From positions 248,001 to 312,000 of the forward strand of contig NZ_CP120635.1 in assembly GCF_021353295.2 (NCBI RefSeq): a stretch of DNA of 64,000 bases, given 5' to 3'. Position numbers and translations under genes: made by a program. Of this stretch, positions 51,278 to 60,274 are shown one piece after another. The notes beneath the pieces were generated by a model. That model saw nothing but the letters and a program-made list of their open reading frames with translations. It did not search any database and was not told the DNA's origin. How positions within the stretch are numbered: the first letter of the stretch is position 1; each line of letters begins with the position of its first letter. This DNA is from Pseudodesulfovibrio thermohalotolerans (GTDB taxonomy: Bacteria; Desulfobacterota; Desulfovibrionia; Desulfovibrionales; Desulfovibrionaceae).

Positions 51278-52426
51278 TCAGTTCAGGGTCTCCGGCACCA
51301 GCACGGTGAACGTCTTGGGGATGCCGACCGTGTGCGCAAACATGTGCATCCGGTCGATCTTGTCCTTGGTCAGCTCCACGCTCTTGCACAGGAGCAGGGC
51401 GCCCTGGTTGGAGGACACGTCCTCGTGCAGGACCATGCCGGGGGTGAGCCCTTCGAGCGGGAGGGTGCGGATGGCGTAGCGCGCCTCCACCCCGAGCATC
51501 CCTTCCAAATAGTACATGAGTTCCGGATCGTAGGCGTCCAGGTCCCTTTCCAGGCTGAGGAACGCCTTTTGCGGGGTCTTTTCGCGCTGCCGGGCCAGGT
51601 CGTAGTCGAGGGATATCTTGAGAATGCGCCCGCCCAGCGGAATGTCGTCCGCCTTGACGCCGTCCCTGGGGGTGCCTGATCCGTCATACCCCTTGAGCTG
51701 GTAGGCGATCATGTCCGCGATGGATTGCAGCCGTGGCAGCTTGGCGACCAGGCTTTGGGCCACCGCGGGGTGCATCTCCCACAACTGTGTCTGTTCGGGG
51801 GTGAGTTTGCGGCCCTTTTCAAGAATTTCCAGGGTGCCGGGCGGCAGGATGAGCGTGCCGAGCTGGCAGAGCATGGCCGCGATGTCGTACCGCCAGAGGT
51901 CCTTGACCCCTTTCTGCTCGGCGAAGTAGCGCACGTAGCGGCGCACCCGGTTGATGCGTTCTCCCGCCTCAGGGTTGACCAGCGAGGTGATCTCGCCGAG
52001 CAGGTCCACGCTGCCCTTGAGGGTCTTTTCGAGCAGGACCCGCTTGGCCGTGACCAGCTCGTGCTGGCGGACCGCGTCGGCCACGTTGCCCAGCAGGCCG
52101 TCGCGTTCGCAGGGCTTGGTCAGGAAGCGGTAGACGTTGCCGTCGTTGACCGCCCGGATGGCGTTGTCCAGGTCGGCGTAGCCGGTGAGCATGAGCCGGG
52201 TGGTGTCCGGGCTGAGTTCCTTGAGCCTGCTGAGAAAGTCGATGCCGTTCATGCCGGGCATCCGGTAGTCCGAGATCGCCGCCGCGTAGGGCCTGGTCTT
52301 GTCGATGGTTTTCAAGGCCTCGGCGGGATCGGAGTGGACATCTATTTCGTAGAGTTCGCGCAACTGGCGGCGCAGGGCCGAGAGGACCTTGGGTTCGTCG
52401 TCGATAAGCAGAATCCTCGGTTTCAT
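51278..52426 (-). CDS. Response regulator with degenerate HD-GYP domain
   Basis: 382 residues from the ATG at 52426. Receiver 1-120 (D9, D10, phospho-Asp D53 in 'ISDYRMPGMNG', Lys in 'FLTKPCE'). The C-terminal half aligns with HD-GYP, but the HD pair is Cys-Gln ('MLCQLGTLILP', 187-188), the HHExxDGxGYP motif reads 'YQLKGYDGSGTP', and only His219 of HPxxG-like 'HPAVAQ' remains. It should not hydrolyse c-di-GMP and may act by binding. It starts 2 bp after the HDOD regulator stop, so they are co-expressed. Confidence 0.85.
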   Translation of the reverse strand: MKPRILLIDDEPKVLSALRRQLRELYEIDVHSDPAEALKTIDKTRPYAAAISDYRMPGMNGIDFLSRLKELSPDTTRLMLTGYADLDNAIRAVNDGNVYRFLTKPCERDGLLGNVADAVRQHELVTAKRVLLEKTLKGSVDLLGEITSLVNPEAGERINRVRRYVRYFAEQKGVKDLWRYDIAAMLCQLGTLILPPGTLEILEKGRKLTPEQTQLWEMHPAVAQSLVAKLPRLQSIADMIAYQLKGYDGSGTPRDGVKADDIPLGGRILKISLDYDLARQREKTPQKAFLSLERDLDAYDPELMYYLEGMLGVEARYAIRTLPLEGLTPGMVLHEDVSSNQGALLLCKSVELTKDKIDRMHMFAHTVGIPKTFTVLVPETLN

Positions 52427-52428
52427 GG

Positions 52429-53682
52429 CTACCCCCTGTCCAGTATCTCGCCGAGGACGGTCTCGTCCGCGAGGTCGAAGTCGTCGATGGTCTGCCAGCG
52501 GTCCGCGATGTAGTCCAGCCAGAGGTGCAGCCGCTTCTCGTCGAACAGGTCCGGGGCCGAGGCCTTGCATATCCTGATCCGCGAGTAATCCTTGTGGAAG
52601 ACCACGCAGTGATGGTCGATGGCGTTGGCGGCGGTGACCACGTTGGGGATGTACCCGTCGGAAAGCCTGTGGCCGTGGTGGTAGCCGATGGCGTGGACCA
52701 CATCGTCGGTCATGCCCCACAGCCCCATGAGGTAGGCTCCCATCTCCGCGTGGGTGGTGCCGAATATTTCGCGCTCGATGTCGCAGACCGGGCCGCCGTT
52801 TCTCCGGACCGAATCCAGGACCAGTGCATACTTGTCGGGGAAATAGTTTATCAGGATGAGTTTGCCCACGTCGTGCAGCAGCCCGGCCATGCGGCAGTTG
52901 GCGATGACGTTCTTGTCCGCCTTGTCGCATTCGGCGATGAGCCGGGCGATGTTGGCCACCCGGAAGCAATGCTCCCAGAGCAGGTTCAGCTTGAGGCCGG
53001 ACAGGGCGTGCGCGTCGAAGGTGGTGAACAGGTGGGTGGAGAGGATAAGGGCCTTGATGGTTTCGAGCCCCAGCATGGTGATGGCCTTGTGCATGGAATC
53101 GATGCGGTTCGGCAGCCCGAAGAAGGGCGAGTTGACCAGCTTGAGAATCTTGGCCATGAGCCCCACGTCGCGGGTGATGGAGGCGGCGATGCGGTCTATG
53201 GACGGCTCGGGCTTGGACAGCTCGTCCCGGATTTCCTGGAATATCTTGGGAATGACCGGAAGGGCCTCGATCTCCGTGACCAGGTTGAGCATCTTGCGGT
53301 CGGTCAGGACCTCCTTGGAGCGCAGTGCGCCCTCGATGCGGGCTATGAGGACATCGGCGGTGCACGGCTTCGAGATGTACTGGTGCACGGAGCGAATGGA
53401 GCGGATGACCTCGTTCAGGTCTACCTGGCCGGACAAGGCGATGCGGATGGTGCCGGGATAGCGGTCCTTTACTCTGGTGAGAAGCTCGGCTCCGTCCATG
53501 CCCGGCATCTTGATGTCGGACACGATGACGTCGAAGGGGGCCTTTTCCAGGACCTCCAGCGCAGCCGGGCTTGAGTTGACCAGCGTCATGTCCCAGTCGT
53601 TCCTCTTGTTTCGCAACATGCGTCGCAGCGCGGCGAGGACGTTGTCCTCGTCGTCAACGAAGAGCAGTCGTATTTTTGTCAT
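52429..53682 (-). CDS. Response regulator with HDOD domain
   Basis: 417 residues. Receiver 1-125 ('VDDEDNV', phospho-Asp in 'VIVSDIKMPGMDG', Lys in 'YISKPC'), then an HDOD domain (about 150-360) with 'LPVIPKIFQEI', 'KILKLVNSPFFGLPNRI', and an HD-like pair in 'AGLLHDVGKLILINYF'. HDOD proteins are signalling outputs without clear enzymatic activity. First gene of a two-regulator unit, downstream of the convergent kinase. Confidence 0.88.
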   Translation of the reverse strand: MTKIRLLFVDDEDNVLAALRRMLRNKRNDWDMTLVNSSPAALEVLEKAPFDVIVSDIKMPGMDGAELLTRVKDRYPGTIRIALSGQVDLNEVIRSIRSVHQYISKPCTADVLIARIEGALRSKEVLTDRKMLNLVTEIEALPVIPKIFQEIRDELSKPEPSIDRIAASITRDVGLMAKILKLVNSPFFGLPNRIDSMHKAITMLGLETIKALILSTHLFTTFDAHALSGLKLNLLWEHCFRVANIARLIAECDKADKNVIANCRMAGLLHDVGKLILINYFPDKYALVLDSVRRNGGPVCDIEREIFGTTHAEMGAYLMGLWGMTDDVVHAIGYHHGHRLSDGYIPNVVTAANAIDHHCVVFHKDYSRIRICKASAPDLFDEKRLHLWLDYIADRWQTIDDFDLADETVLGEILDRG

Positions 53683-53855
53683 CGGATGGCGATCCTTGTT
53701 CGGGTGCTGGCCCCCTCGGGGAGGGGTGCATGTTTTTCAATACACCGTAAACGAATTCACGCGGGAGGAGAATTATAAGATGGCCCCATGGATGGGGAAA
53801 ATGGGGCGGAAAGGGGGCAAAAAAAGATGCGGAAAAAGCGAAGCCGGGGAGCGGA

Positions 53856-55010
53856 TCAGCCTTCGGAGCGGGCGCGGATTTGTCCGGCGACCAGTTGGGA
53901 CAGGCCCAGGGAGATCAGGGAGAGGACCACGGCCAACAGGAAGACCAGCCGGTAGTCGGCCAGCCAGATGATTCCGCCTGTGACCGGCACGGCCACGGCG
54001 GCGATGTGGTTGATGGTGAAGCCCACGGCCATGCCCGAGGCGATGTCCTGCGGGTCCGCGATCTTCTGGTAGAAGGTCTTGATGGCGATGGCGAAGTTGA
54101 AGACGATGTTGTCCAGGATATAGAGGACCCCTGCCAGGACCGCGCTGTCGGTGAGGGCGTAGCCCAGGAAAACAAAGGTCAGGACGGAGTATTCCACGGT
54201 CAGTACGGCGCGTTCGCCGTACTTGTTGATGGACCGTCCGATGATCGGGTTGGCGAAGTAGTTGATGACGTTGTTGCAGACGAACAGGATGGTGATCTGC
54301 TTGATGGAGTAGCCGAACTTGGAGACCAGCAGGAACACGGCGAAGGCCACGAAAATCTGCCGCCGAGCGCCGCTCAGAAAAGTCAGGGCGTAGAAGAGCC
54401 AGTATCTCGGGCGGAAGGTCATCTTCTTGAGCTGGGGCGGCAGGTCCGGGCGGGACGGGTCGCGCGTCAGCGCCCATAGTCCCGCGACCGCGGCCACCCC
54501 GCCGAGCAGGGCGAACATCTCGGTGTAGCCCAGGGCCTTGGCCAGGAAATAGATGACCGCGCCCACGGTGATGTTGGTCAGGGCGGTGATGCTCCTGAGC
54601 CGGGCCATGACCACGGGCGCCTCGGTTCTGTCGAAGTATTGCAGGGTCAGGGACTGGTTCATGGTTTCGTAATAGTGGAAGCCGAAACTCATGATGAGGG
54701 TGGTGAAGACCAGGCCCGTCAGGGACGGCAGCAGCCCGGTCAGGGCCACGCCCAGGCCGAGCACGATCACGGATAGGGCGGCCAGCCGGTGCTCGGAGAT
54801 GAACAGGATCATGTAGATGGCCAGCAAGGCCAGGAAGCCTGGAATTTCGCGCACGGATTGGACCACGCCCATGCCCAGGCCGTCCAGCCCGGCGGCTTCC
54901 ACGGCAAAGTTGTTGAGCAGGGTTCGCCAGCCCTGGAAGGCCGCGCCGGAGCAGATGACCAGAACCAGAAGGAAAAGGTACATCCGGCGTTTTTTGTATG
55001 CGTCTGTCAT
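53856..55010 (-). CDS. MFS transporter
   Basis: 384 residues from the ATG at 55010 (AAGGACC upstream). About eleven or twelve membrane helices in two halves with a charged central loop near 190 ('RDPSRPDLPPQLKKM'). Single-pass signatures of the MFS_1 family are present ('ALTGLLPSLTGLV', 'GRSINKYGERAVL'). The solute cannot be inferred. Convergent with no operon partner. Confidence 0.85.
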   Translation of the reverse strand: MTDAYKKRRMYLFLLVLVICSGAAFQGWRTLLNNFAVEAAGLDGLGMGVVQSVREIPGFLALLAIYMILFISEHRLAALSVIVLGLGVALTGLLPSLTGLVFTTLIMSFGFHYYETMNQSLTLQYFDRTEAPVVMARLRSITALTNITVGAVIYFLAKALGYTEMFALLGGVAAVAGLWALTRDPSRPDLPPQLKKMTFRPRYWLFYALTFLSGARRQIFVAFAVFLLVSKFGYSIKQITILFVCNNVINYFANPIIGRSINKYGERAVLTVEYSVLTFVFLGYALTDSAVLAGVLYILDNIVFNFAIAIKTFYQKIADPQDIASGMAVGFTINHIAAVAVPVTGGIIWLADYRLVFLLAVVLSLISLGLSQLVAGQIRARSEG

Positions 55011-55081
55011 GGAGGTCCTTGGTTGCGGGGAGCAAGACAATAGGTCTTTGACCCGGCAAAGATCAAGTGTAGAGTCGGCCC

Positions 55082-55513
55082 ATGAAAGACGCACCTATCA
55101 TCGTGTCCGCCTGCCTGGCGGGCATCTATTGTCGATACAACGGCGAGGCCCAACCGTTCGAGCCTGTGGTGAATCTGATCCGCCGGGGCCGCGCCATTCC
55201 CTTCTGTCCGGAGGCTTTCGGCGGCCTGCCCACACCGCGCAGGGCGTGTGAGATTCTCGGCGACCGGGTGGTGGACGCCGACGGCGTGGACCGCACCGCC
55301 GAGTTTCGGCGCGGGGCCGAGGAAGGACTTCGGCTGGCCCGGCTTGCGGGCTGCCGCGAGGCGATTCTCAAGGCGCGTTCACCGTCCTGCGGCTCGGGCG
55401 AGGTCTATGACGGCACGTTCTCTTCCACGCGCGTCCCGGGCGACGGGGTTTTCGCCCGTCTGCTCAAGGAGAACGGGATCGCCGTACGCACCGAAGAGGA
55501 TCTGGCCGGGTGA
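55082..55513 (+). CDS. DUF523 family protein
   Basis: 143 residues. Conserved cysteines in 'SACLAGIYCRYNG', 'FCPEAFGGLPTPR' and 'KARSPSCGSG' match DUF523 (YbbK-like), a widespread cysteine-rich family sometimes fused to DUF1722. Possibly iron-sulfur or metal binding; function unknown. The stop overlaps the next gene's GTG start by 4 bp (GTGA). Confidence 0.85.
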   Translation: MKDAPIIVSACLAGIYCRYNGEAQPFEPVVNLIRRGRAIPFCPEAFGGLPTPRRACEILGDRVVDADGVDRTAEFRRGAEEGLRLARLAGCREAILKARSPSCGSGEVYDGTFSSTRVPGDGVFARLLKENGIAVRTEEDLAG

Positions 55514-56229
55514 GCAAAAGCGCGGAATTCGCGGGGCTGCCCCTGGTCGTCAAGGCCAACCCGCGCGCTCGGCGGGTATTGGTCAAGCTGGTGCCGGGTC
55601 GAGGTCTTGAGGTGGTCACGCCCAAAAGGTTCGACAGGGCTCTGGTGGCGGACATCTTGGAGGAAAAGCGGTCGTGGATCGAGCGCACCCGGGACCGCAT
55701 GACCGCCGCCGGGGTTGATCTCTCGGGCGAACCGCCGGAGCCGCCGGAAATCATCGAGTACCGCGCAGTGGACCGGCTCGTCCGGGTGGGCTACCTGGAC
55801 CGGCCCGGCAAGGTCCGGGTCACGGAGAACGCGGCCCGGCTGTTGGTGTCCGGCCCGCTTGCGGACAGGGACGCGGTCGTCGCTGCCCTGTGCCGCCATA
55901 CGGTGAGGAAGGCGCGGGAAGCGCTTTTGCCGTGGCTCGATCGGGTCGGCCGGAGGACCGGGCTGACTTACTCCGCCCTGCGTGTGCGCAGCCAGAGGAC
56001 CCGCTGGGGGAGCTGCTCGTCTCGGGGGACCATTTCCCTCAACGCCAAACTGCTGTTCCTGCCCCCGGAGCTGGTGGACCATCTGCTGCTGCACGAGCTC
56101 TGCCACACCCGCCACCTGAACCACTCCGAGGCGTACTGGGCCTTTGTGGCCGGATTCGAGCCTGATTACAGACGGCTTGAGCGCGAGGTCGCTCGCGGCG
56201 GCCGCTTCGTGCCCGCCTGGTTCGCCTGA
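55510..56229 (+). CDS. YgjP-like metal-dependent hydrolase (M48/DUF45 family)
   Basis: 239 residues from a GTG overlapping the DUF523 stop. Catalytic HExxH in 'LLLHELCHTRHLNHS' with the third His nearby ('NHSEAYW'), preceded by 'RTRWGSCSSRGTISLN', the hallmark of the YgjP/DUF45 group. N-terminal beta-rich 'RRVLVKLVPGRGLEVV'. Predicted zinc metallopeptidase of unknown substrate. Confidence 0.87.
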   Translation: MSKSAEFAGLPLVVKANPRARRVLVKLVPGRGLEVVTPKRFDRALVADILEEKRSWIERTRDRMTAAGVDLSGEPPEPPEIIEYRAVDRLVRVGYLDRPGKVRVTENAARLLVSGPLADRDAVVAALCRHTVRKAREALLPWLDRVGRRTGLTYSALRVRSQRTRWGSCSSRGTISLNAKLLFLPPELVDHLLLHELCHTRHLNHSEAYWAFVAGFEPDYRRLEREVARGGRFVPAWFA

Positions 56230-56344
56230 CCCGAATCGGATCGCGGCCGCCGGTGACGCCGTCCCCCGCGTGGGGTTTTCCCTTCATTTTGAAATTGGGA
56301 AAGGAAGCCGCCATCGGCGCGTATCAGCCGAAAATGTGATTGTT

Positions 56345-57139
56345 TCAGGACGCCGCGCTTTGGCCCCGGGCAAGCATGTCGAGGAGCCCGTCCATCAATT
56401 TGTCCACCATGGCTGTTTCGGGCAGGCCGAGGACCGAGGCGTCGGTCATCTGCCGTCCCATGAGGCCGGGCAGGGGCGGAATGGACACGCGTCGGTCGGG
56501 CAGGCCGTCCAGGGCGGGCGGCACGCCGTTTTCATGGCGGTTTAGGACAAGGACCTGGTTGGCGACCCCCAGATCACGGGCCATGCGGCCGACTTCCGCG
56601 CCGGTCTGGAGACTGCGCATACTCGGCTCGGAGACCACGACGAGACCGTTCACGTGGGCGGCGGTGCCCCGGCCCAGATGCTCCACTCCGGCCTCCAAAT
56701 CCACCAGGACCCAGGCGTCTCGTTCCATGACCACATGGGCGAGGAGCGCCTTGAGCAGCGCGTTCGCATCGCAGGCGCAGCCGCCTCCGGCGTTGGTCAC
56801 GGCACCCATGACCAGCAGCCGTTTGCGGCCCGTTGTCACGTCGGGAGCAACCGGACCGGCTATGGGGATATCCACGGCCAGGGATTCGGGCAGGTCGCCC
56901 ACGTCCGGGTTGAGGTCGAGGAAGCCGCCCGCGTGAATGCGTTCGCGGATCAGATCGCCGCGGCGGATGAGCGGGACGGGAAGCGCTTCCGGGGAAAGGC
57001 CGGATGCCTGGCCCAGGGAAAGGGCCGTGTCCGCATCCACCATCCAGACGTCTTTGCCGTTTCGGGCCAGCCGGTCGGCCAGCCATGCGGTCAGCGATGT
57101 CTTGCCTACGCCGCCCTTGCCCGCCATGGCTATCTTCAT
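56345..57139 (-). CDS. cooC: CO dehydrogenase maturation ATPase CooC
   Basis: 264 residues from the ATG at 57139 (GGAGAGG upstream). Deviant Walker A 'GKGGVGKTSLTAWL', switch 'VDADTAL', and the CxC nickel-binding motif C121-A-C123 in 'GGGCACDAN'. A MinD/ArsA-type ATPase that inserts nickel into the C-cluster of CooS. It follows cooS after 68 bp containing a strong hairpin. Confidence 0.9.
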   Translation of the reverse strand: MKIAMAGKGGVGKTSLTAWLADRLARNGKDVWMVDADTALSLGQASGLSPEALPVPLIRRGDLIRERIHAGGFLDLNPDVGDLPESLAVDIPIAGPVAPDVTTGRKRLLVMGAVTNAGGGCACDANALLKALLAHVVMERDAWVLVDLEAGVEHLGRGTAAHVNGLVVVSEPSMRSLQTGAEVGRMARDLGVANQVLVLNRHENGVPPALDGLPDRRVSIPPLPGLMGRQMTDASVLGLPETAMVDKLMDGLLDMLARGQSAAS

Positions 57140-57169
57140 GCCACCTCTCCTTTTTGTCTTTTTCGATTC

Positions 57170-57193
57170 GGGGAGGCCCTTTAGGGCCTCCCC
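57170..57193 (-). promoter_or_regulatory. Intercistronic hairpin between cooS and cooC
   Basis: GGGGAGGCCCT-tt-AGGGCCTCCCC, perfect 11-bp arms, no U-run. Likely sets the excess of the enzyme over its maturation ATPase. Confidence 0.55.
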
Positions 57194-57207
57194 GGCCAGG
57201 GCGCAGC

Positions 57208-59082
57208 CTACTCGCCGAGGCCCAGAGCCTTGCGTTTCGCCTTGATGCGCGTGTCGAACATCTCGGCCGTCTTCACCGGATCGGGCTCGATGAAGAAGGT
57301 CGCGCCGACCAGGTCCTCCAGTCCGGAAAGGGCGAGGTTGGTCACCGTTTCGGACCCCAGGATGTGCGGCGGATGGCCGAGGTGGGTGTAGATGCCCGAC
57401 GCAACGGCGTAGAGGCCTATGGCGGCGGCTTTTTCGGAATACCACTCCGGCGAGGAGGCGCCGACAGGCAGGTCCGAAATATCCACCTTCAGTTCATTGG
57501 CCAACGCCGCGCAGAGCTGGAGGATGCGGGCATTGTCCACGCAGGAGCCGTAATGCAGCACGGGCGGGATGCCGAGCGCGCCGCATACTTTCTTCAATCC
57601 AGGTCCGGCCTGTTCGATGGCTTCCGGGACCAGCAGCCCGGCCTTGCCCGCGGCAGTGGTCACGCAGCCGGTGACGAGGACCAGGATGTCGCGTTTGATG
57701 AGCTCCTGGGCCAGGCCGACGTTCAGGGAGTCCTGTTTGATCTTGGGGTTGTTGCAGCCAACGATGCCGACCGCGCCGCGGATGTCTCCTGAGGCGATGG
57801 CTTCGATGAGCGGGGTCAGGGAGCCGCCCAGGGCCTGGATGACCGCCTCGTTGGAAAAGCCGGTCATGATCTCCACCGGCTCGCAGGGAATCTCCACGCG
57901 GGATTGGTCGCGCTCGGCGAAGCTCTCCACCGCGAGGGAGACGATCTCGCGCGCCTGCTTCATGGCCGTCCTCGGCTGGAAGTCGAAGTGGATGGCCCCT
58001 GTGAAGCGTGCCTTGTTGGCCGTGTCGATGAACTTGGTGTGGTAGCACCCCGCTATCTGCACAAGGCTGGGCATGATGCACTGATAGTCCACCACAATGG
58101 CTTCCACCGCTCCGGTGATGATGGCCAGCTCGGTCATCAGGTGGTTTCCGGCCATGGGGATGCCCTGACGCATGAGCAGCTCGTTGCCCGTACAGCAGAG
58201 TCCGCCGACGTTGATTCCGGTCGCGCCCAGCTCCTTGGCCCGGGCCAGCAGCTCGGGTTCGCGGGCGGCGGCCAGGATCATCTCGGACACCACGGGATTG
58301 TGGCCGTGGACCAGCAGGTTGACCTGGTCCTCCTTCAGGATGCCCAGGTTGCACGAGGACCGCTTGGGCGTTGGCGTGCCGAAGATGACGTCCGACAGCT
58401 CGGTGCCGATCATCGAGCCGCCCCAACCGTCGGCCAGGGCGGTCCGGGCCGCATGGATCAGGGTGTTGGGCGCGTCGTTGTCGCAGCCCATGTGGGTCCG
58501 GTGCATCATTTCGGCGATTTCGCGGTCCACGCCTCGGGGCGTCATGCCCAGCGCGTCCCATTTCTTGCGCCGGACCTCCGGCGCGCGGGCGAGAAAGCCC
58601 ACGGACTTCTTGCGCGTACCGAAGTCCGCGAAGCAGCACTCCATCACATCTTCGGCCACTTCGTCGAATTCGCGCCCGTCGACTTCGACGCCGAGTTCCC
58701 CGGCCAGCCGGAGCAGTTTGTCCTTGTCGGTGATCCGGTAATCATCGGTCTCGTTGGTCACGATGGCTTCCAGCACCTCGATGAGGTCCCGGCCGTGATC
58801 GGAGTGACCGGCCGCGCCGCCCGCCACGAATCGGCCGAAATTGCGCGCCACCACGACATCCGCGTCCGCGCCGCAGACGCCTCGCGGCCTTTTCGAGGTG
58901 ATGCGGCACGGCCCCATGGTACAGTTGCGGCAGGATGTTCCCAATTCGCAAAGTTTGCAGGGGTGTTGCTGGGCGAGCCGTTCGTGCACGGTCTCGATGC
59001 CTTCGGCGCGTCCCTTGCGGATCATCGCCTTGGCGTCATCCCAAATAGTCAGTTCGTCGATTGGTTTCGGCTCTTTGCTCAT
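57208..59082 (-). CDS. cooS: Anaerobic Ni-Fe carbon monoxide dehydrogenase catalytic subunit
   Basis: 624 residues from the ATG at 59082 (GGAGGCC upstream); longer open frame precedes it without a ribosome site. B- and D-cluster cysteines lie in 'CKLCELGTSCRNCTMGPCRI' and 'GVCGADADVV'; C-cluster residues include 'GLCCTGNELL', 'IVGCNNPKI', 'VTGCVTTAAGKAG' and 'YGSCVDNARI'. It oxidises CO to CO2 in the cytoplasm. Operon cooS-cooC, with CooA encoded upstream on the same strand and a CooA-box-like palindrome between them. cooF and the CO-linked hydrogenase are not in the window, as in D. vulgaris-type clusters. Confidence 0.95.
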   Translation of the reverse strand: MSKEPKPIDELTIWDDAKAMIRKGRAEGIETVHERLAQQHPCKLCELGTSCRNCTMGPCRITSKRPRGVCGADADVVVARNFGRFVAGGAAGHSDHGRDLIEVLEAIVTNETDDYRITDKDKLLRLAGELGVEVDGREFDEVAEDVMECCFADFGTRKKSVGFLARAPEVRRKKWDALGMTPRGVDREIAEMMHRTHMGCDNDAPNTLIHAARTALADGWGGSMIGTELSDVIFGTPTPKRSSCNLGILKEDQVNLLVHGHNPVVSEMILAAAREPELLARAKELGATGINVGGLCCTGNELLMRQGIPMAGNHLMTELAIITGAVEAIVVDYQCIMPSLVQIAGCYHTKFIDTANKARFTGAIHFDFQPRTAMKQAREIVSLAVESFAERDQSRVEIPCEPVEIMTGFSNEAVIQALGGSLTPLIEAIASGDIRGAVGIVGCNNPKIKQDSLNVGLAQELIKRDILVLVTGCVTTAAGKAGLLVPEAIEQAGPGLKKVCGALGIPPVLHYGSCVDNARILQLCAALANELKVDISDLPVGASSPEWYSEKAAAIGLYAVASGIYTHLGHPPHILGSETVTNLALSGLEDLVGATFFIEPDPVKTAEMFDTRIKAKRKALGLGE

Positions 59083-59187
59083 GTGGCCTCCTGATATTTG
59101 CATGTTTCGAGAATTGGACCGCTTCATCCAGGTGGCGGGATAAAACGCCACGTAAAACCATCCATAGAATAACGGGGAGGCTGCGTA

Positions 59188-59203
59188 TGTCAGATAACCG
59201 ACA
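59188..59203. promoter_or_regulatory. CooA-box-like palindrome upstream of cooS
   Basis: TGTCAGATAACCGACA is TGTC-N8-GACA, the spacing and core of CRP/CooA-type operators. It sits about 105 bp upstream of the cooS start and downstream of cooA, as expected for CO-dependent activation of cooSC. Confidence 0.6.
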
Positions 59204-59260
59204 ATTGGCGTATGAAAATCAGAAACAGGTTCAGTTGGAAGCGGAATGCCTTTTGTTGGG

Positions 59261-59917
59261 TCACCGTTCCGCGCCGGCTGCCCGCTCAAGGGCGTCCATG
59301 TCCGGGATGAAGTACTCCCCGCGCGCCCGCTTGAGCACGAGCCCGGCGCGGGCCAGTTCCCCCATGAGCGTGGACACGGTCTGGCGGGATGCCCCCATGT
59401 GTTGGGCCAGTTGCTCTATGGTCAGGTTCAGCGAGAGGCGCAGGCCGTCCTCCTCGGGCACGCCTGACTGGCGGGCCTGAGCGAGCATGAAGTCCATGAG
59501 TCGGGAGTGGATGTCCTTGAAGGCCAGCCCGCTGATGATGAGAAAGGAGTTCTTGAGGATGTGGCCGAGCACCCGCACCATGGTGCGGGTGAAGGTGGGC
59601 ACGGTATCCATGACCCGCCTGACCGCATGAACCGGGGCCGTGAGCAGCTCGACGTCGTCCAGGGCCTGGACGAAGCATTCGGCATGGGTGGCGTAGACGT
59701 CGCCGGGATTGAGGATGCCGAGGGTGAATTCCTTTTCCGCATAGGCCAGGTAGACGCGCACGCGTCCGCTGGCCACGATGAAAACGAGGTTCGCCGTTTC
59801 TTCCGGAGTGTAGATGATGGTCCCGCCGGTATAAGAACGAGCATTGAACAAGTCCCGGAGTTCCTTCAACTCCTTCTTGGCCAGTTCGTCCAGTAGATTG
59901 ACGCCGGTGAATTTCAT
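59261..59917 (-). CDS. cooA: CO-sensing CRP/FNR-family regulator CooA
   Basis: 218 residues. cNMP-like sensor domain, long C-helix ('RVLGHILKNSFLIISGLAF') and a C-terminal HTH ('LTIEQLAQHMGASRQTVSTL'). The heme ligand His77 of Rhodospirillum CooA is conserved as H78 in 'VYATHAECF', but the Cys75 position is Ala76, and the N-terminal Pro ligand is absent, so ferric-heme ligation must differ. Its place next to cooS and the nearby palindrome support CO sensing. Other CRP-like heme sensors are the alternative. Confidence 0.82.
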   Translation of the reverse strand: MKFTGVNLLDELAKKELKELRDLFNARSYTGGTIIYTPEETANLVFIVASGRVRVYLAYAEKEFTLGILNPGDVYATHAECFVQALDDVELLTAPVHAVRRVMDTVPTFTRTMVRVLGHILKNSFLIISGLAFKDIHSRLMDFMLAQARQSGVPEEDGLRLSLNLTIEQLAQHMGASRQTVSTLMGELARAGLVLKRARGEYFIPDMDALERAAGAER

Positions 59918-60156
59918 GCTCTCTCCCTACAGGCTGGATAGTCCGATTCAAGTATAGAGAAAGGCGGACAAATGGTCCATTCGAATCGGTCTTAAACTGG
60001 TTTGTGCAAGGAAAGCCGCACGCGGAAGGGCTGCGCCACCTTGAGCCAGCGGGTTTTCGCGCTCCTGGTTGGCGTATTCGACCGGATGGGCGGAGTGGAT
60101 ATGTCGGCGGTGCAGGGGGGGGACGTTTATTCTGACAACATGTCGAGATTGCAATA
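59918..60156. other. Intergenic region upstream of cooA
   Basis: About 240 bp holding the cooA ribosome site (GGGAGAG) and presumably its promoter, but no recognisable gene, repeat or -35/-10 pair that I can support. Confidence 0.3.
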
Positions 60157-60187
60157 AAAACGGGTTGCAGGTTTGGCCTGCAACCCG
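60156..60187 (-). terminator. Rho-independent terminator of small minus-strand gene
   Basis: CGGGTTGCAGG-ccaaa-CCTGCAACCCG followed by TTTTT on the minus strand, about 90 nt after the stop at 60275. Perfect 11-bp stem. Confidence 0.88.
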
Positions 60188-60274
60188 TTGAGGGCAAAGC
60201 TGACGACGGGCAGCCGCACGGGGCGGTGCGACTCTTCCGTGGGATGTTGGCTGGGCCGCCAGGGACGAGCCCGG

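Noticed and set aside
48480..51389. 969-codon minus-strand frame over the sensor kinase
   Set aside because: The plus strand carries a clear kinase with PAS, HisKA and HATPase motifs; the opposite frame has none.
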